From the NCBI GenBank assembly GCA_001899585.1, contig MKWE01000031.1, positions 14,717 to 67,565 on the forward strand: 52,849 bases of DNA, in the 5' to 3' direction. How positions within the stretch are numbered: the first letter of the stretch is position 1; each line of letters begins with the position of its first letter. The translations under genes were made by a program, and so were the position numbers. The DNA is from Rhodospirillales bacterium 70-18 (GTDB lineage Bacteria > Pseudomonadota > Alphaproteobacteria > Acetobacterales > Acetobacteraceae). This document shows positions 38,431 through 46,463 of the stretch, in pieces. The notes beneath the pieces were generated by a model that saw only the letters and a program-made list of their open reading frames with translations, did no database searches and was not told where the DNA came from.

Positions 38431-38511
38431 AAATTTTTTGGTTCTTTTTTCAAAAAAGAACAGTCTTCTTTTTGTGAACAAAAAGAAGTAAAAAACCTTT
38501 ATTCGTTTTGG
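38420..38511 (+). repeat. A/T-palindrome repeat, copy 2 (permuted order B-A), gshB 3' end
   Basis: Here box B (38441-38461, arms GTTCTTTTTT/AAAAAAGAAC around a single C) comes first and box A (38465-38488, identical to copy 1) follows after AGT. The outer flanks, CGAATAGAAATTTTTT on the left and AAAAAACCTTTATTCG on the right, are themselves near-complementary, so the third stem encloses both boxes instead of lying between them. The left flank overlaps the end of gshB; the right end is 8 bp before the convergent permease stop. It sits where a bidirectional terminator would be expected. Confidence 0.85.
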
Positions 38512-38518
38512 CTCGGAG

Positions 38519-39343
38519 TCACTTGATGGCGCCCTGCGTCAGGCCGGCGATGAACTGGCGGGACAGGGCGATATACACCAGCATGATCGGCAGCGCCGCC
38601 AGCGTCAGCCCGGCGAACAGCACGCCCCAGTCGGTGTTGTATTCGCCCATGAACACGCTCAGCCCCTGCGGCAGCGTCTTCAGCCGGTCGGAGGTGATGA
38701 ACACCAGCGGGAAAAAGAAGTCGTTCCAGATCGGCACGGCGTTCTGGATCGCCGCGATCACCATCGCCGGGCGGGCCAGCGGCAGCATCACCGAAAGCAT
38801 GATGCGCAGCTCGCTCGCCCCCTCGATGCGCGCCGCCTCCTCCAGCTCGCCCGGCAGCGTGCGCAGGAAGCCGGTCAGGATGAACACCGCCGAGGGCAGC
38901 CCCATCGCCACATAGACCAGCACCAGCCCGGCCCGTGTGTCGATCAGCCCAAGCCCGTCGAGTTGGATGAACAGCGGGATCACCGCCAGCTTCAGCGGCA
39001 CCATCAGCCCGGACAGGAAGAACAGGAACACCGCCCCGCTCAACCGGAACGGATAGCGCGCGATGGCATAGGCGGCCATGGTGGCGCAGACCAGGATGGC
39101 CGCCACCGAGGCGGTGGTGACAATCACCGAATTGCCCAGGTACAGCACGAAACTGGTCTCGTTCCACACCCGCGCGGCATTGGTCAGGTCGAAACCGGCC
39201 GGCAGCGCAAAGGGCGAGGTGAAGATCTCGGCGTTGGACTTGAACGCCGAGATCACCATGACGAACAGCGGATACAGCATCACGAAGCCGTTCAGCAGCA
39301 ACAGCGCCTGAATGGCGCCGTTCTTCAGCCACTCGCCCTTCAC
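38519..39343 (-). CDS. Sugar-type ABC transporter permease (MalG/UgpE-like)
   Basis: 274 residues from the GTG at 39343, overlapping the upstream permease stop by 4 bp. Membrane segments are regular, and the coupling loop ELEEAARIEGASELRIMLSVMLPLARPA followed by WNDFFFPLVFI is the MalG/UgpE signature. It is the distal gene of a binding protein/permease/permease set. No MalK/UgpC-type ATPase follows; the next gene is convergent gshB, across copy 2 of the A/T repeat. Confidence 0.93.
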   Translation of the reverse strand: MKGEWLKNGAIQALLLLNGFVMLYPLFVMVISAFKSNAEIFTSPFALPAGFDLTNAARVWNETSFVLYLGNSVIVTTASVAAILVCATMAAYAIARYPFRLSGAVFLFFLSGLMVPLKLAVIPLFIQLDGLGLIDTRAGLVLVYVAMGLPSAVFILTGFLRTLPGELEEAARIEGASELRIMLSVMLPLARPAMVIAAIQNAVPIWNDFFFPLVFITSDRLKTLPQGLSVFMGEYNTDWGVLFAGLTLAALPIMLVYIALSRQFIAGLTQGAIK

Positions 39344-40275
39344 AGTTCTATCTCGCGCCGCCGCAGCACCCGCAGGGCCAGGCCCGACACCACCGCCAGG
39401 AAGATGAACATCAGCACCGCCAGCGCGCTGCCATGCCCGAAATCCTGCAACCCGGCGGAGGTGCTGCCGAAGGCGGTGCGGTAGAAATACAGCCCCAGCA
39501 CGTCGGTCGCGCCGCCCGGCGAGCCATCCAGCCCGGCCATCACATAGGGCAACTCGAACCAGTTGAAGCTGCCGATGAAGGTCAGCGTGAAGATGATGGT
39601 GGTGGCCGGCGCCACCAGCGGCCAGATGATGGCGCCCAGCAAGGCGCGGTCGGTGGCGCCGTCGATCCGCGCGGCCTCCATCACTTCGCGCGGGACGCGC
39701 TGCATGGCGGCCAGGAAGATCAGCGCCGGAAAGCCCATCCAATGCCAGGCGTTGGTGAAGATGATGCTGCCCAGCGCCGTGTTCCCGTCGCCCAGCCATG
39801 GGTGCGCGGCCAGCCCCACCGCCATCAGCGCCTGGTTCACCAGCCCGAACAGCGGATGCAGGAACAGCTTCCACAGGAAGCCTACGATCACCGCCGACAG
39901 CACCACCGGCAGGAACACGATCACCTGGTGCACCCGGTGCCCCGGCAGCGCCTTCAGCAGCGCGAAGGCGATCAGGTAGGCCAGCCCGTTCTGCACCAGC
40001 ATCAGCGCCACGAACACGATGGCGTTGTGCGCCAGGGCACGCAGGGTCCAGGCGCTGTACGGCGGCTCGAACAGCACCGCGCGGAAATTCTCCAGCCCGA
40101 TGAAATGCGAGGCCGCCAGCCCGTTGAACGCATAGAACGCATAGCGGAACGCCGAGGCCAGCGGCCAGGCGACGAACAGCGTCATCACCAGCAGCGCCGG
40201 CGCCAGCAGGAAGCCAATCCACAGGCCCCGCCGGCGCGCCGCCGCGGCGCCCCGGCGGCTTGCTGCGGGTTTCAC
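39340..40275 (-). CDS. Sugar-type ABC transporter permease (MalF/UgpA-like)
   Basis: 311 residues from the GTG at 40275, which overlaps the last base of the binding-protein stop codon region. An Arg-rich N-terminus precedes LWIGFLLAPALLVMTLFVAWPLASAF. The coupling loop REVMEAARIDGATDRALLGAIIWPLVAP and WHWMGFPALIFLAAM are typical of MalF/UgpA-type permeases. It pairs with the downstream MalG-like permease to import a carbohydrate or glycerophosphodiester. Confidence 0.93.
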   Translation of the reverse strand: MKPAASRRGAAAARRRGLWIGFLLAPALLVMTLFVAWPLASAFRYAFYAFNGLAASHFIGLENFRAVLFEPPYSAWTLRALAHNAIVFVALMLVQNGLAYLIAFALLKALPGHRVHQVIVFLPVVLSAVIVGFLWKLFLHPLFGLVNQALMAVGLAAHPWLGDGNTALGSIIFTNAWHWMGFPALIFLAAMQRVPREVMEAARIDGATDRALLGAIIWPLVAPATTIIFTLTFIGSFNWFELPYVMAGLDGSPGGATDVLGLYFYRTAFGSTSAGLQDFGHGSALAVLMFIFLAVVSGLALRVLRRREIEL

Positions 40276-41522
40276 TATTTCTGGAACGGCTTGTAGTAGC
40301 GCGAGACCCCCTTGGTGATGTCGGCGCCCACCTGCTCGGGCGTGGCGCTGCCGCCCATCATCTTCTGCAACCCGCTCTGCAACAGTTCGGAGCCGGTCGG
40401 CGAGTCGAAGCGGAAATACACCGCCATGATGTAGGGCATGGAGGTCTCGTTCAGCTTCGCCACCTCGGCCAGCAGGGGGTCGTTGATCACCACGCCTTTG
40501 ATCGGCGAGATATTGCCCAGCAGGGCGGCGAATTTGGTGCCATAGGCCGGGGTGCCCATGTAGCGCACGAGCTTCAGCGCATCGGCCTGGTGGGCGGACT
40601 TGGCGTTCACCGCATAGCCGCCGTCATAGAACTTTGACACGTAGCGCGGCGCCCCGGCGCTGGGCGCGGGCGGGGCGATGAAGTCCATGTTCAGCTTCGG
40701 GTTCTGCTTGCGGAAATTGGCGATCTCGAAGCTGCCGCCGGCGAACATTGCCGCCCGCCCGGTCAGGAATAATTGCTGCGAGGTGGCGTAGTCCACGCCG
40801 GTGAAGCCCGGCGGCATGTAGTCGCGCAGTTCCAGCAGCCTGCCCAGCGCGGCGGTGTAGCGCTTGTCCTCGAAACTGGCCTTGCCGGACTGGATGTCGG
40901 CGACGAATTGCGGCCCCAGGAACGGGTTGATGAACACCGAGGCCATCACCTCGTCCATCCACGCCGTCGCGGTGCCGTTGGCGAGCGGGATCACGCCCTT
41001 GGCCTTCAGCGCCTTGCAGGCCGCCAGGAACGCGTCCCAGGTGGCGGGCGGCTGCACACCGGCCTTGGCGAACACGTCCTTGTTGATGAACACCCCCAGC
41101 GTCTGCGAGGCGAAGGACAGCGAGTACACCTTGCCGTCGGCCCGCAACGTCTCGCTGGCCAGCGCGTCGGCCGGCAGGTTGGCCAGTTCCGGCACCGCCT
41201 TGGGGTCCAGCGCCAGCAGGTAGCCGGCCTTGGCGAAGGTCTCCAGCGCCCCATAGGCGCGGGTGTGCAGCACATCCCCGCCATGCCCGGCCGCCAGCGC
41301 GGTGGACAGGATGGTGGCGTAGTTCGCCGGGTCGAACGCCTCGATCTTCACATGGATGTCGGGGTTGGCCTTGGTGAAGTCGCCGAACAGTTCGGTGTAG
41401 GCGGCCTTGTCCTCCTGCCGCCAGGTCCAGAAGGTGATGTCCGCGGCGTGCGCCGCCGAGAATGCCATGCCCCACGCCGCGGTCGCCGCCAGGGCAAGCT
41501 TGCCGATCCGTGCCGAAATCAT
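40275..41522 (-). CDS. Sugar-type ABC substrate-binding protein (family 1)
   Basis: 415 residues from the ATG at 41522, which has GGGGGGATCGG upstream; longer in-frame reading to 41588 has no signal-peptide logic. The signal peptide spans MISARIGKLALAATAAWGM to AHA. The mature protein opens ADITFWTWRQEDKAAYTELFGDFTKANPDIHVKIE, then GGDVLHTRAYGALETFAKAGYLLALD, the UgpB/MalE-like fold. The ligand is probably a sugar; sequence does not specify it. It lies 49 bp after hpnG on the same strand and may be read through from the hopanoid operon. Confidence 0.93.
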   Translation of the reverse strand: MISARIGKLALAATAAWGMAFSAAHAADITFWTWRQEDKAAYTELFGDFTKANPDIHVKIEAFDPANYATILSTALAAGHGGDVLHTRAYGALETFAKAGYLLALDPKAVPELANLPADALASETLRADGKVYSLSFASQTLGVFINKDVFAKAGVQPPATWDAFLAACKALKAKGVIPLANGTATAWMDEVMASVFINPFLGPQFVADIQSGKASFEDKRYTAALGRLLELRDYMPPGFTGVDYATSQQLFLTGRAAMFAGGSFEIANFRKQNPKLNMDFIAPPAPSAGAPRYVSKFYDGGYAVNAKSAHQADALKLVRYMGTPAYGTKFAALLGNISPIKGVVINDPLLAEVAKLNETSMPYIMAVYFRFDSPTGSELLQSGLQKMMGGSATPEQVGADITKGVSRYYKPFQK

Positions 41523-41571
41523 CCGATCCCCCCAGCGCCTGGCGCTGCCGTGTTGTTGCCGGTGCGCGAGC

Positions 41572-42213
41572 CTAGGCGGTTTCGTCACGAAGGGGAATCG
41601 CCGCCACGCGCGCCACCAGCGCCCGCCGCGCCCGCGCCGCGTCGCCCGCCAGCGCCAGCAGCGCCGGCACCTGCCCGGGATGCGCCAGCACCGAGGCCAG
41701 CACCCGCCACGCCCCGATCGCGCCGCGCGAATCCAGCGCCGCCAGCGCCGCCGGCGGCAGCGTCCGCCCGCCCGGGTCGCACACCGCGCGCAGCACCGCG
41801 AAGGGCAGCCCGTGCCGCGCCGCCACCCGCGCCACCGCGCCGCTTTCCAGGTCCACCGCCGCCGCCCCGCTGGCCAGGAACGCCGCCCGCTTGGCCGCCG
41901 GATCGGCCAGCGCCGCCTCGCCCGCCAGCAACGCCGGCGCGTTCACCCCGCCAAGCCAGGCCGAAAGCGCCGCGTCGGTGGCGAACCGCCCGTCGCCCGC
42001 CACCACCTCCGCCGGCACCACCAGCGCGCCGGGGGCGAGCGCCGGGTCCAGCCCGCCGGCAAGGCCGAAGCTCAGCAGCGCCCCGGCGCCGCGCGCCACC
42101 AGCCGCTCGGCCGCCGCCGCCGCGCCCGCCGGCACCCCGCCGCCAATCTCCACCACCCCCAGCCGCCGGGCGATCCGCGCCTCGGCCACCAACCCGACAA
42201 CAACGCCTAACAC
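41572..42213 (-). CDS. hpnG: Hopanoid-associated nucleoside phosphorylase HpnG
   Basis: 213 residues from the GTG at 42213. It removes adenine from adenosylhopane to give the (phospho)ribosyl-hopane precursor of bacteriohopanepolyols. Seen: VVVGLVAEARIARRLG at the N-terminus, LLSFGLAGGLDPALAPGALVVP (phosphorylase family motif) and AAAVDLESGAVARVAARHGLPFAVLRAVCD (nucleobase-binding Glu strand). A TTG at 42249 would add 12 residues encoded by copy 3 of the A/T repeat and is less likely. Neither start has a good ribosome-binding site, because the repeat lies directly upstream. It is the last hopanoid gene; hpnH is not in the window. Confidence 0.88.
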   Translation of the reverse strand: MLGVVVGLVAEARIARRLGVVEIGGGVPAGAAAAAERLVARGAGALLSFGLAGGLDPALAPGALVVPAEVVAGDGRFATDAALSAWLGGVNAPALLAGEAALADPAAKRAAFLASGAAAVDLESGAVARVAARHGLPFAVLRAVCDPGGRTLPPAALAALDSRGAIGAWRVLASVLAHPGQVPALLALAGDAARARRALVARVAAIPLRDETA

Positions 42214-42214
42214 C

Positions 42215-42279
42215 GAAAAAAGTTTTTTTGCTTCTTTGTTTTCAAACAAAGAAGACCTGACTCTTTCTTGAGAAAAGAC
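42215..42279 (-). repeat. A/T-palindrome repeat, copy 3 (compensated box A, degenerate box B), shc/hpnG gap
   Basis: Read on the minus strand, box A (42231-42254) has arm CTTCTTTGTTT, centre GA, and a perfectly complementary second arm: relative to the other copies two arm positions differ and both are matched by changes in the partner arm. Box B lies upstream (42259-42279, GTCTTTTCTCAAGAAAGAGTC region) and has lost perfect pairing. The order is B-AGGT-A, as in copy 2, and box A is followed by CAAAAAAACTTTTTTCGG, the same flank as elsewhere. It occupies the gap between shc and hpnG. Confidence 0.75.
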
Positions 42280-42312
42280 CCAAAAACCCCCTGCCCGTCC
42301 ACGGCGCCCCCC

Positions 42313-44214
42313 TCAGAACCCCCAAGCCACATGCCGGTCGTTGCTGCGCACCAGGTTGCGATAGCGCGCCAGCGCCAGCAACGGGAAGAACAGCTTGTAG
42401 CCGTGGTAGCGCAGGTAGAACACGCGCGGGAAGCCGACGGCCGTGTACGGCGCCTCCTCCCAGCTTCCGGCCGCGTCCTGCCGCGCCGCCAGCCATGCCA
42501 CCCCGCGCGCCACCGCCGGGTGCTCCGCCTGCCCCGCCGCCATCAGCCCCAGCAGCGCCCAGGCGGTCTGGCTCGGGTTGCTGCGGTGGTAGCGACCGGC
42601 CGGCGCCTTGGCGTAGCTCTCATTGTCCTCGCCCCAGCCGCCATCCTCCCGCTGGGTCGCCACCAAGAACCCCACCGCGCGCGCCACCGCCAGATCGTCC
42701 GCGCCCAGCCCGGCGGCGTTCAGCGCGCACAGCACCGACCAGGTGCCGTAGATGTAGTTGGTTCCCCAGCGCCCGAACCACGACCCGTCCGCCTCCTGCT
42801 CGCGCCGCAGCCAGGCGAGCGCGCGCGCCATCGGGGCCGCATCCGCCGCCATGCCTGTCTGCGCCAGGAACGAGACGCAGCGCGCCGTCACATCCGCGGT
42901 CGAGGGGTCCAGCAGCGCGCCGTGGTCGGCGAACGGGATGTGGTTGAGGTAATGGTGGTTGTTGTCGGCATCGAACGCCCCCCAGCCGCCGTCGCGCCCC
43001 TGCATGCCCAGCACCCAGTCGCGCGCGCGGGCGATCGCCTCGCCATGCGCCGCCGGGTCCTGGCGGTGCAGCAGCATGCCCACCACGGCGGTGTCGTCCA
43101 CATCCGGGTAATGCGCGTTCTCGTACTGGAACGCCCAGCCGCCCGGCACCGCGTCCGGCCGTGCCTCTTTCCAGTCCCCCGCCACGTCCAGTATCTGCTT
43201 GCCGCACAGCCATCGGTTGGCCGCCGCCACCGCCGGCGCCGCGCCCCCCTCCGCCTCGGCGATCGCGTGCCCGGCCAGCCCGGTGTCCCACACCGGCGAC
43301 AGGCAGGGCTGGCAATAGGCGCGCGTGCCGTCATCCACCAGCAGCTTGCGCACCGAGGCCCAGGCGATCGCCGCGTCCGGATGGTCGGGCGCATACCCCA
43401 GCGTGTCGAACATCATCACCGTGTTGGCCATCGCCGGGTAGATGCCGCCCAGCCCGTCCTCGCCGTTCAGCCGCTCGGTCACGAACGCCACCGCCTTGGC
43501 CACCGCCCGCTGCCGCACCCCCTTGGGGAACCACGGCTCCGCCGCCCGCAGCACCCCGTCGAGCCGCTTGAACGCATGCCCCCAGCCGGAGCGGAACGGC
43601 CCGCGGATCCAGTCGCGCAGCTCCGCCGGCGGGGTGCGGAACAGCTCCGGCACATGCACCCCGCGCGGGTTGCGCGCCCGCGGCCGCAGCGCCATCAGCA
43701 CCATCAGCGGCACGATCACCGTGCGCGACCAGTACGACACCTTGCTCAGATGGAACGGGAGCCATTTGGGCAGGTGCATGATCTCCACCGGCATCACCGG
43801 CACCGCCCGCCACGGCACCTCGCCGTATAGCGCGAGCTGCGCGCGGGTGAACACGTTGGCCCGCTCCGCCCCCCCGGCGGCCAGTATCGCCGCCCGCGCC
43901 CGCGCCATGTGCGGCGCCTGCGGGTCGTCGCCGATCATCTTCAGCGCGAAATACGCCTTCACGCTGGCTGAAAGGTCGAACGCCCCGTCATGAAACAGCG
44001 GCCAGCCGCCATGCGCACCCTGGATCTCGCGCAGATACACCCCGATCCGCCCCTCCAGCGCCGGCTCCACGCGGTCCAGGAAGTGCTGGAGCAGCACGAA
44101 CTCGGCGGGGATGGTGGCATCCGCCTCCAGTTCGAACACCCAGTGGCCATCCGCCCGCTGCAACTGCTTCAGGGCGGCGCTGGCGCGCGAGACGGCATCG
44201 TCGAGTTCGGTCAT
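42313..44214 (-). CDS. shc: Squalene-hopene cyclase
   Basis: 633 residues from the ATG at 44214. It cyclises squalene to hopene/hopanol at the inner membrane. The catalytic DVDDTA motif is at residues 371-376, with Asp373 as the expected proton donor. Several QW repeats are visible (QGRDGGWGAFD, EQEADGSWFGRWG, QREDGGWGEDNESY, QDAAGSWEEAPYT), as is the conserved YRYHGYKLFFPLLALARY-type C-terminus (LRYHGYKLFFPLLAL). It is 20 bp after hpnE on the same strand. Copy 3 of the A/T repeat separates it from hpnG. Confidence 0.97.
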   Translation of the reverse strand: MTELDDAVSRASAALKQLQRADGHWVFELEADATIPAEFVLLQHFLDRVEPALEGRIGVYLREIQGAHGGWPLFHDGAFDLSASVKAYFALKMIGDDPQAPHMARARAAILAAGGAERANVFTRAQLALYGEVPWRAVPVMPVEIMHLPKWLPFHLSKVSYWSRTVIVPLMVLMALRPRARNPRGVHVPELFRTPPAELRDWIRGPFRSGWGHAFKRLDGVLRAAEPWFPKGVRQRAVAKAVAFVTERLNGEDGLGGIYPAMANTVMMFDTLGYAPDHPDAAIAWASVRKLLVDDGTRAYCQPCLSPVWDTGLAGHAIAEAEGGAAPAVAAANRWLCGKQILDVAGDWKEARPDAVPGGWAFQYENAHYPDVDDTAVVGMLLHRQDPAAHGEAIARARDWVLGMQGRDGGWGAFDADNNHHYLNHIPFADHGALLDPSTADVTARCVSFLAQTGMAADAAPMARALAWLRREQEADGSWFGRWGTNYIYGTWSVLCALNAAGLGADDLAVARAVGFLVATQREDGGWGEDNESYAKAPAGRYHRSNPSQTAWALLGLMAAGQAEHPAVARGVAWLAARQDAAGSWEEAPYTAVGFPRVFYLRYHGYKLFFPLLALARYRNLVRSNDRHVAWGF

Positions 44215-44233
44215 GGCGGCAATCCCACGGGGA

Positions 44234-45481
44234 TCAGGCGGCCAGCAGAACCTCGGCGGCCGCGCGGCCGGACCTGATGGCACCTTCGATCGTTGCGGGC
44301 AAGCCGGTTGCCGTCCAGTCCCCCGCCAGGGCGAGGTTGGCCAGCCCCGTCCGCGTCCCCGGCCGCCGCCGCTCCTGCGCCGCCGTGGCCGCGAAGGTGG
44401 CGCGCTTTTCCTTCACCACCCGCATCGGCGCCACCGCCTCGGGCAGCCCCAGCGCCGCGCGCAGGTCGCCCCAGACCCGCGCCGCGATCGCCTCGGCCGG
44501 CAGGTCCACCAAGTGGTTGGCGGCGCTGACGGTCACCGAGACGATGCCCGGCCGCAGGAACGCCCATTCCGCCGTGCCGCCGATCAGCCCCAGGAACCCG
44601 GCCCTGGCCACCGCCGCGCCAGGTGCCGCCTCGGTGCGGAAATGCAGGTTCAGGATCGCCTCGAACCGGTCCGGCACCACCAGCCCGGGCAGCAGGTCGG
44701 CCGCCACCCAGGGCGGCACCGCCAGCACCACCGCCTCGCCCGCCGCCACCGCCACCGCCCCGTCGGGCGTCTCCAGCCCGGCCACCCGCCCCTCCGCGAT
44801 GCGCAGCCCGGCGATCCGCCGCCCGGTGTGCAGGCGGCCGCCACGCGCCGCCAGCCAGGCCAGCGCCGGGTCCACCAGGCTCTCCGACAGCCCCTCGCGC
44901 GCGAACAGCGGCACGCAGGCCCGCCCGCCGCGCAGCAGCGTCTCCTCCACCACCGGGCGCAGCAGCGCGGCCAACGCCTGCTCGGGCCGCGTGTTCAGTG
45001 CCGCCACCGCCAGCGGCTCCAGCAGCCGCCGGTACAGCGCCCCGCCGCCCAGCACCTCCGCCACCGTCGCGCCCGGCGCCGCGCGGCCCAGCGCCAGCAG
45101 CTTGAGATACTCGCGCAGCCGCACCCCCGGCACCGCCCGCCCGCGCGCGAACACCCACCACGGCAACCGCCCCGCCCCCGGCCGCACCGTCCAGCGCGCG
45201 CCGGTCGCCAGGTCCATGAACGGGAAAAACGCCTCCCCCGGCCCGGCCAGCGTGCCGCGCGCGCCGATCCGGTCCAGATAGTCCATCGCGGCGGTGTTGC
45301 CGGACAGCAGCAGATGGTTGCCGTTGTCGATCCGGCAGCCCAGCGCCCGGTCGAAATAGGAGCGCGCCCGCCCGCCCGCCGCCGGCCCGGCCTCGTACAG
45401 CACCACGCGGTGGCCGGCGCCCGCCAGGGTCACGGCGGCGGAGAGGCCGGCGAGGCCGGCGCCGATGATGTGGGTGGTCAT
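44234..45481 (-). CDS. hpnE: Hydroxysqualene dehydroxylase HpnE
   Basis: 415 residues from the ATG at 45481. FAD-dependent amine-oxidase-fold enzyme that reduces hydroxysqualene to squalene, the third step after HpnD and HpnC. The dinucleotide motif IIGAGLAGLSAAVTLAGAGHRV and FAD contacts NGNHLLLSGNTAAM and LALAGDWTATGLPATIEGAIRSG are intact. A longer reading to 45517 is encoded by copy 4 of the A/T repeat and is rejected. There is no usable ribosome-binding site next to the ATG: the repeat ends 10 bp upstream. Confidence 0.94.
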   Translation of the reverse strand: MTTHIIGAGLAGLSAAVTLAGAGHRVVLYEAGPAAGGRARSYFDRALGCRIDNGNHLLLSGNTAAMDYLDRIGARGTLAGPGEAFFPFMDLATGARWTVRPGAGRLPWWVFARGRAVPGVRLREYLKLLALGRAAPGATVAEVLGGGALYRRLLEPLAVAALNTRPEQALAALLRPVVEETLLRGGRACVPLFAREGLSESLVDPALAWLAARGGRLHTGRRIAGLRIAEGRVAGLETPDGAVAVAAGEAVVLAVPPWVAADLLPGLVVPDRFEAILNLHFRTEAAPGAAVARAGFLGLIGGTAEWAFLRPGIVSVTVSAANHLVDLPAEAIAARVWGDLRAALGLPEAVAPMRVVKEKRATFAATAAQERRRPGTRTGLANLALAGDWTATGLPATIEGAIRSGRAAAEVLLAA

Positions 45482-45491
45482 AAGCAAGGAC

Positions 45492-45609
45492 GTTCTTTTT
45501 TGGAAAAAAAGAACCAAAAAACTTCCATTCGTTTAAGGCCGAGGCGTGGATGGCCCTCGGGACTCCAGCGAATGAAGTTTTTTTGCTTCTTTTTGTTCAC
45601 AAAAAGAAG
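45492..45609 (-). repeat. A/T-palindrome repeat, copy 4 (order A-stem-B on minus strand), hpnD/hpnE gap
   Basis: Box A (45586-45609) is identical to copies 1 and 2; box B (45492-45514) has arms GTTCTTTTTT/AAAAAAGAAC around three bases. Between them CAAAAAACTTCCATTCG pairs with CGAATGAAGTTTTTTTG almost perfectly and encloses a GC stem CCGAGG (45539-45544)/CCTCGG (45555-45560). The layout equals copy 1 but the inner stem sequence is different, so structure rather than sequence is kept. It fills most of the 136-bp gap between two hopanoid genes. Confidence 0.85.
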
Positions 45610-45617
45610 ACCTTCCC

Positions 45618-46463
45618 TCACCACACCCCATACCTCGCCACCAGCCACAGCTTCCGCCACTTCGGCAGCTTCACCGGCCCCGCCCAGCGCTGCCGCTCCA
45701 GCCTGGCCAGGATGGCCGCGTAGGTGGCCCCCATCAGCCGCGCCGGCCGCATCGCCCGCCGGTCGCAGCGCGCCATCCAGGCGGCGGCCTCGCGGAAATG
45801 CCCGTGCGCCAGCGCCCCCACCCGGTCGCACACCCGCCCCAGCGCCGGATGCGCCAGCGCCACCGCCGGGTCGGCTGGCACGCCCTCGGCCGCCAGATAT
45901 TCGCGCGGCAGGTACAGCCGCCCGCGCCCGGCATCCTCGGCGACATCGCGCAGAATATTGGTCAGTTGCAGCGCCCGGCCGAGGTGGAACGCCACCGTGT
46001 CGGCATCCGGCGAGCCATCGCCGAAGGCGCGCACCGACAGCCGGCCCACCGCCGCGGCCACCCGGTCGCAATACAGATCCAGCGTCGCCAGGTCGGGCGC
46101 CACGATCGGGTTGGCATCCATCTCCATGCCGTCGATCACCGCCTCGAAATCCACCTGCCGCAGCCCGAAGGCCGGCACCGCGCGCAGCAGCACCCGCGTC
46201 ACGGCGTCCTCGGCGGCGCCGCGATACACGCCGGCGATGCGGGCGCGCCAGGCGTCCAGGCGCGGCTTGCGGCTGGCGAACGGCGCCTCGTCGTCGGCGA
46301 TGTCGTCCACGATCCGGCAGAAGGCATAGACGGCATACATCGCATGCCGCCGGTCCGGCGGCAGCAGCGCCATGCCGCGATGGAAGCTGGTCCCGGCGGC
46401 GACCACGATCGCCTCCACCGCGTCCAGGTCGGCCCGGCTGGCGCCAAGCGGGGCGGCGCTCAT
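45618..46463 (-). CDS. hpnD: Presqualene diphosphate synthase HpnD
   Basis: 281 residues from the ATG at 46463, overlapping the hpnC stop by 4 bp. A squalene/phytoene-synthase-fold enzyme that joins two farnesyl diphosphates into presqualene diphosphate. Both Asp-rich Mg sites are present: FCRIVDDIADDEAPF near residue 50 and LTNILRDVAEDAGRGRLYLPREYL near residue 170. The C-terminal KLPKWRKLWLVARYGV is usual for HpnD. Its stop is followed within 9 bp by copy 4 of the A/T repeat. Confidence 0.95.
   Translation of the reverse strand: MSAAPLGASRADLDAVEAIVVAAGTSFHRGMALLPPDRRHAMYAVYAFCRIVDDIADDEAPFASRKPRLDAWRARIAGVYRGAAEDAVTRVLLRAVPAFGLRQVDFEAVIDGMEMDANPIVAPDLATLDLYCDRVAAAVGRLSVRAFGDGSPDADTVAFHLGRALQLTNILRDVAEDAGRGRLYLPREYLAAEGVPADPAVALAHPALGRVCDRVGALAHGHFREAAAWMARCDRRAMRPARLMGATYAAILARLERQRWAGPVKLPKWRKLWLVARYGVW

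Noticed and set aside
38441..38488. Ordinary Rho-independent terminator as full explanation of copy 2
   Set aside because: The stems are almost entirely A/T rather than GC-rich, two palindromes are adjacent, and the same boxes occur inside operons; termination may occur but does not explain the structure.
42214..42249. TTG start of hpnG at 42249
   Set aside because: It would add repeat-encoded Lys/Phe residues before the conserved VVVGLVAEARIARRLG start; the GTG at 42213 is closer to the family N-terminus, though neither has a good ribosome-binding site.
45482..45517. Upstream extension of hpnE (MVLFFQKRTSLL)
   Set aside because: Encoded by box B of copy 4; the HpnE family starts at the MTTHIIGAG position.
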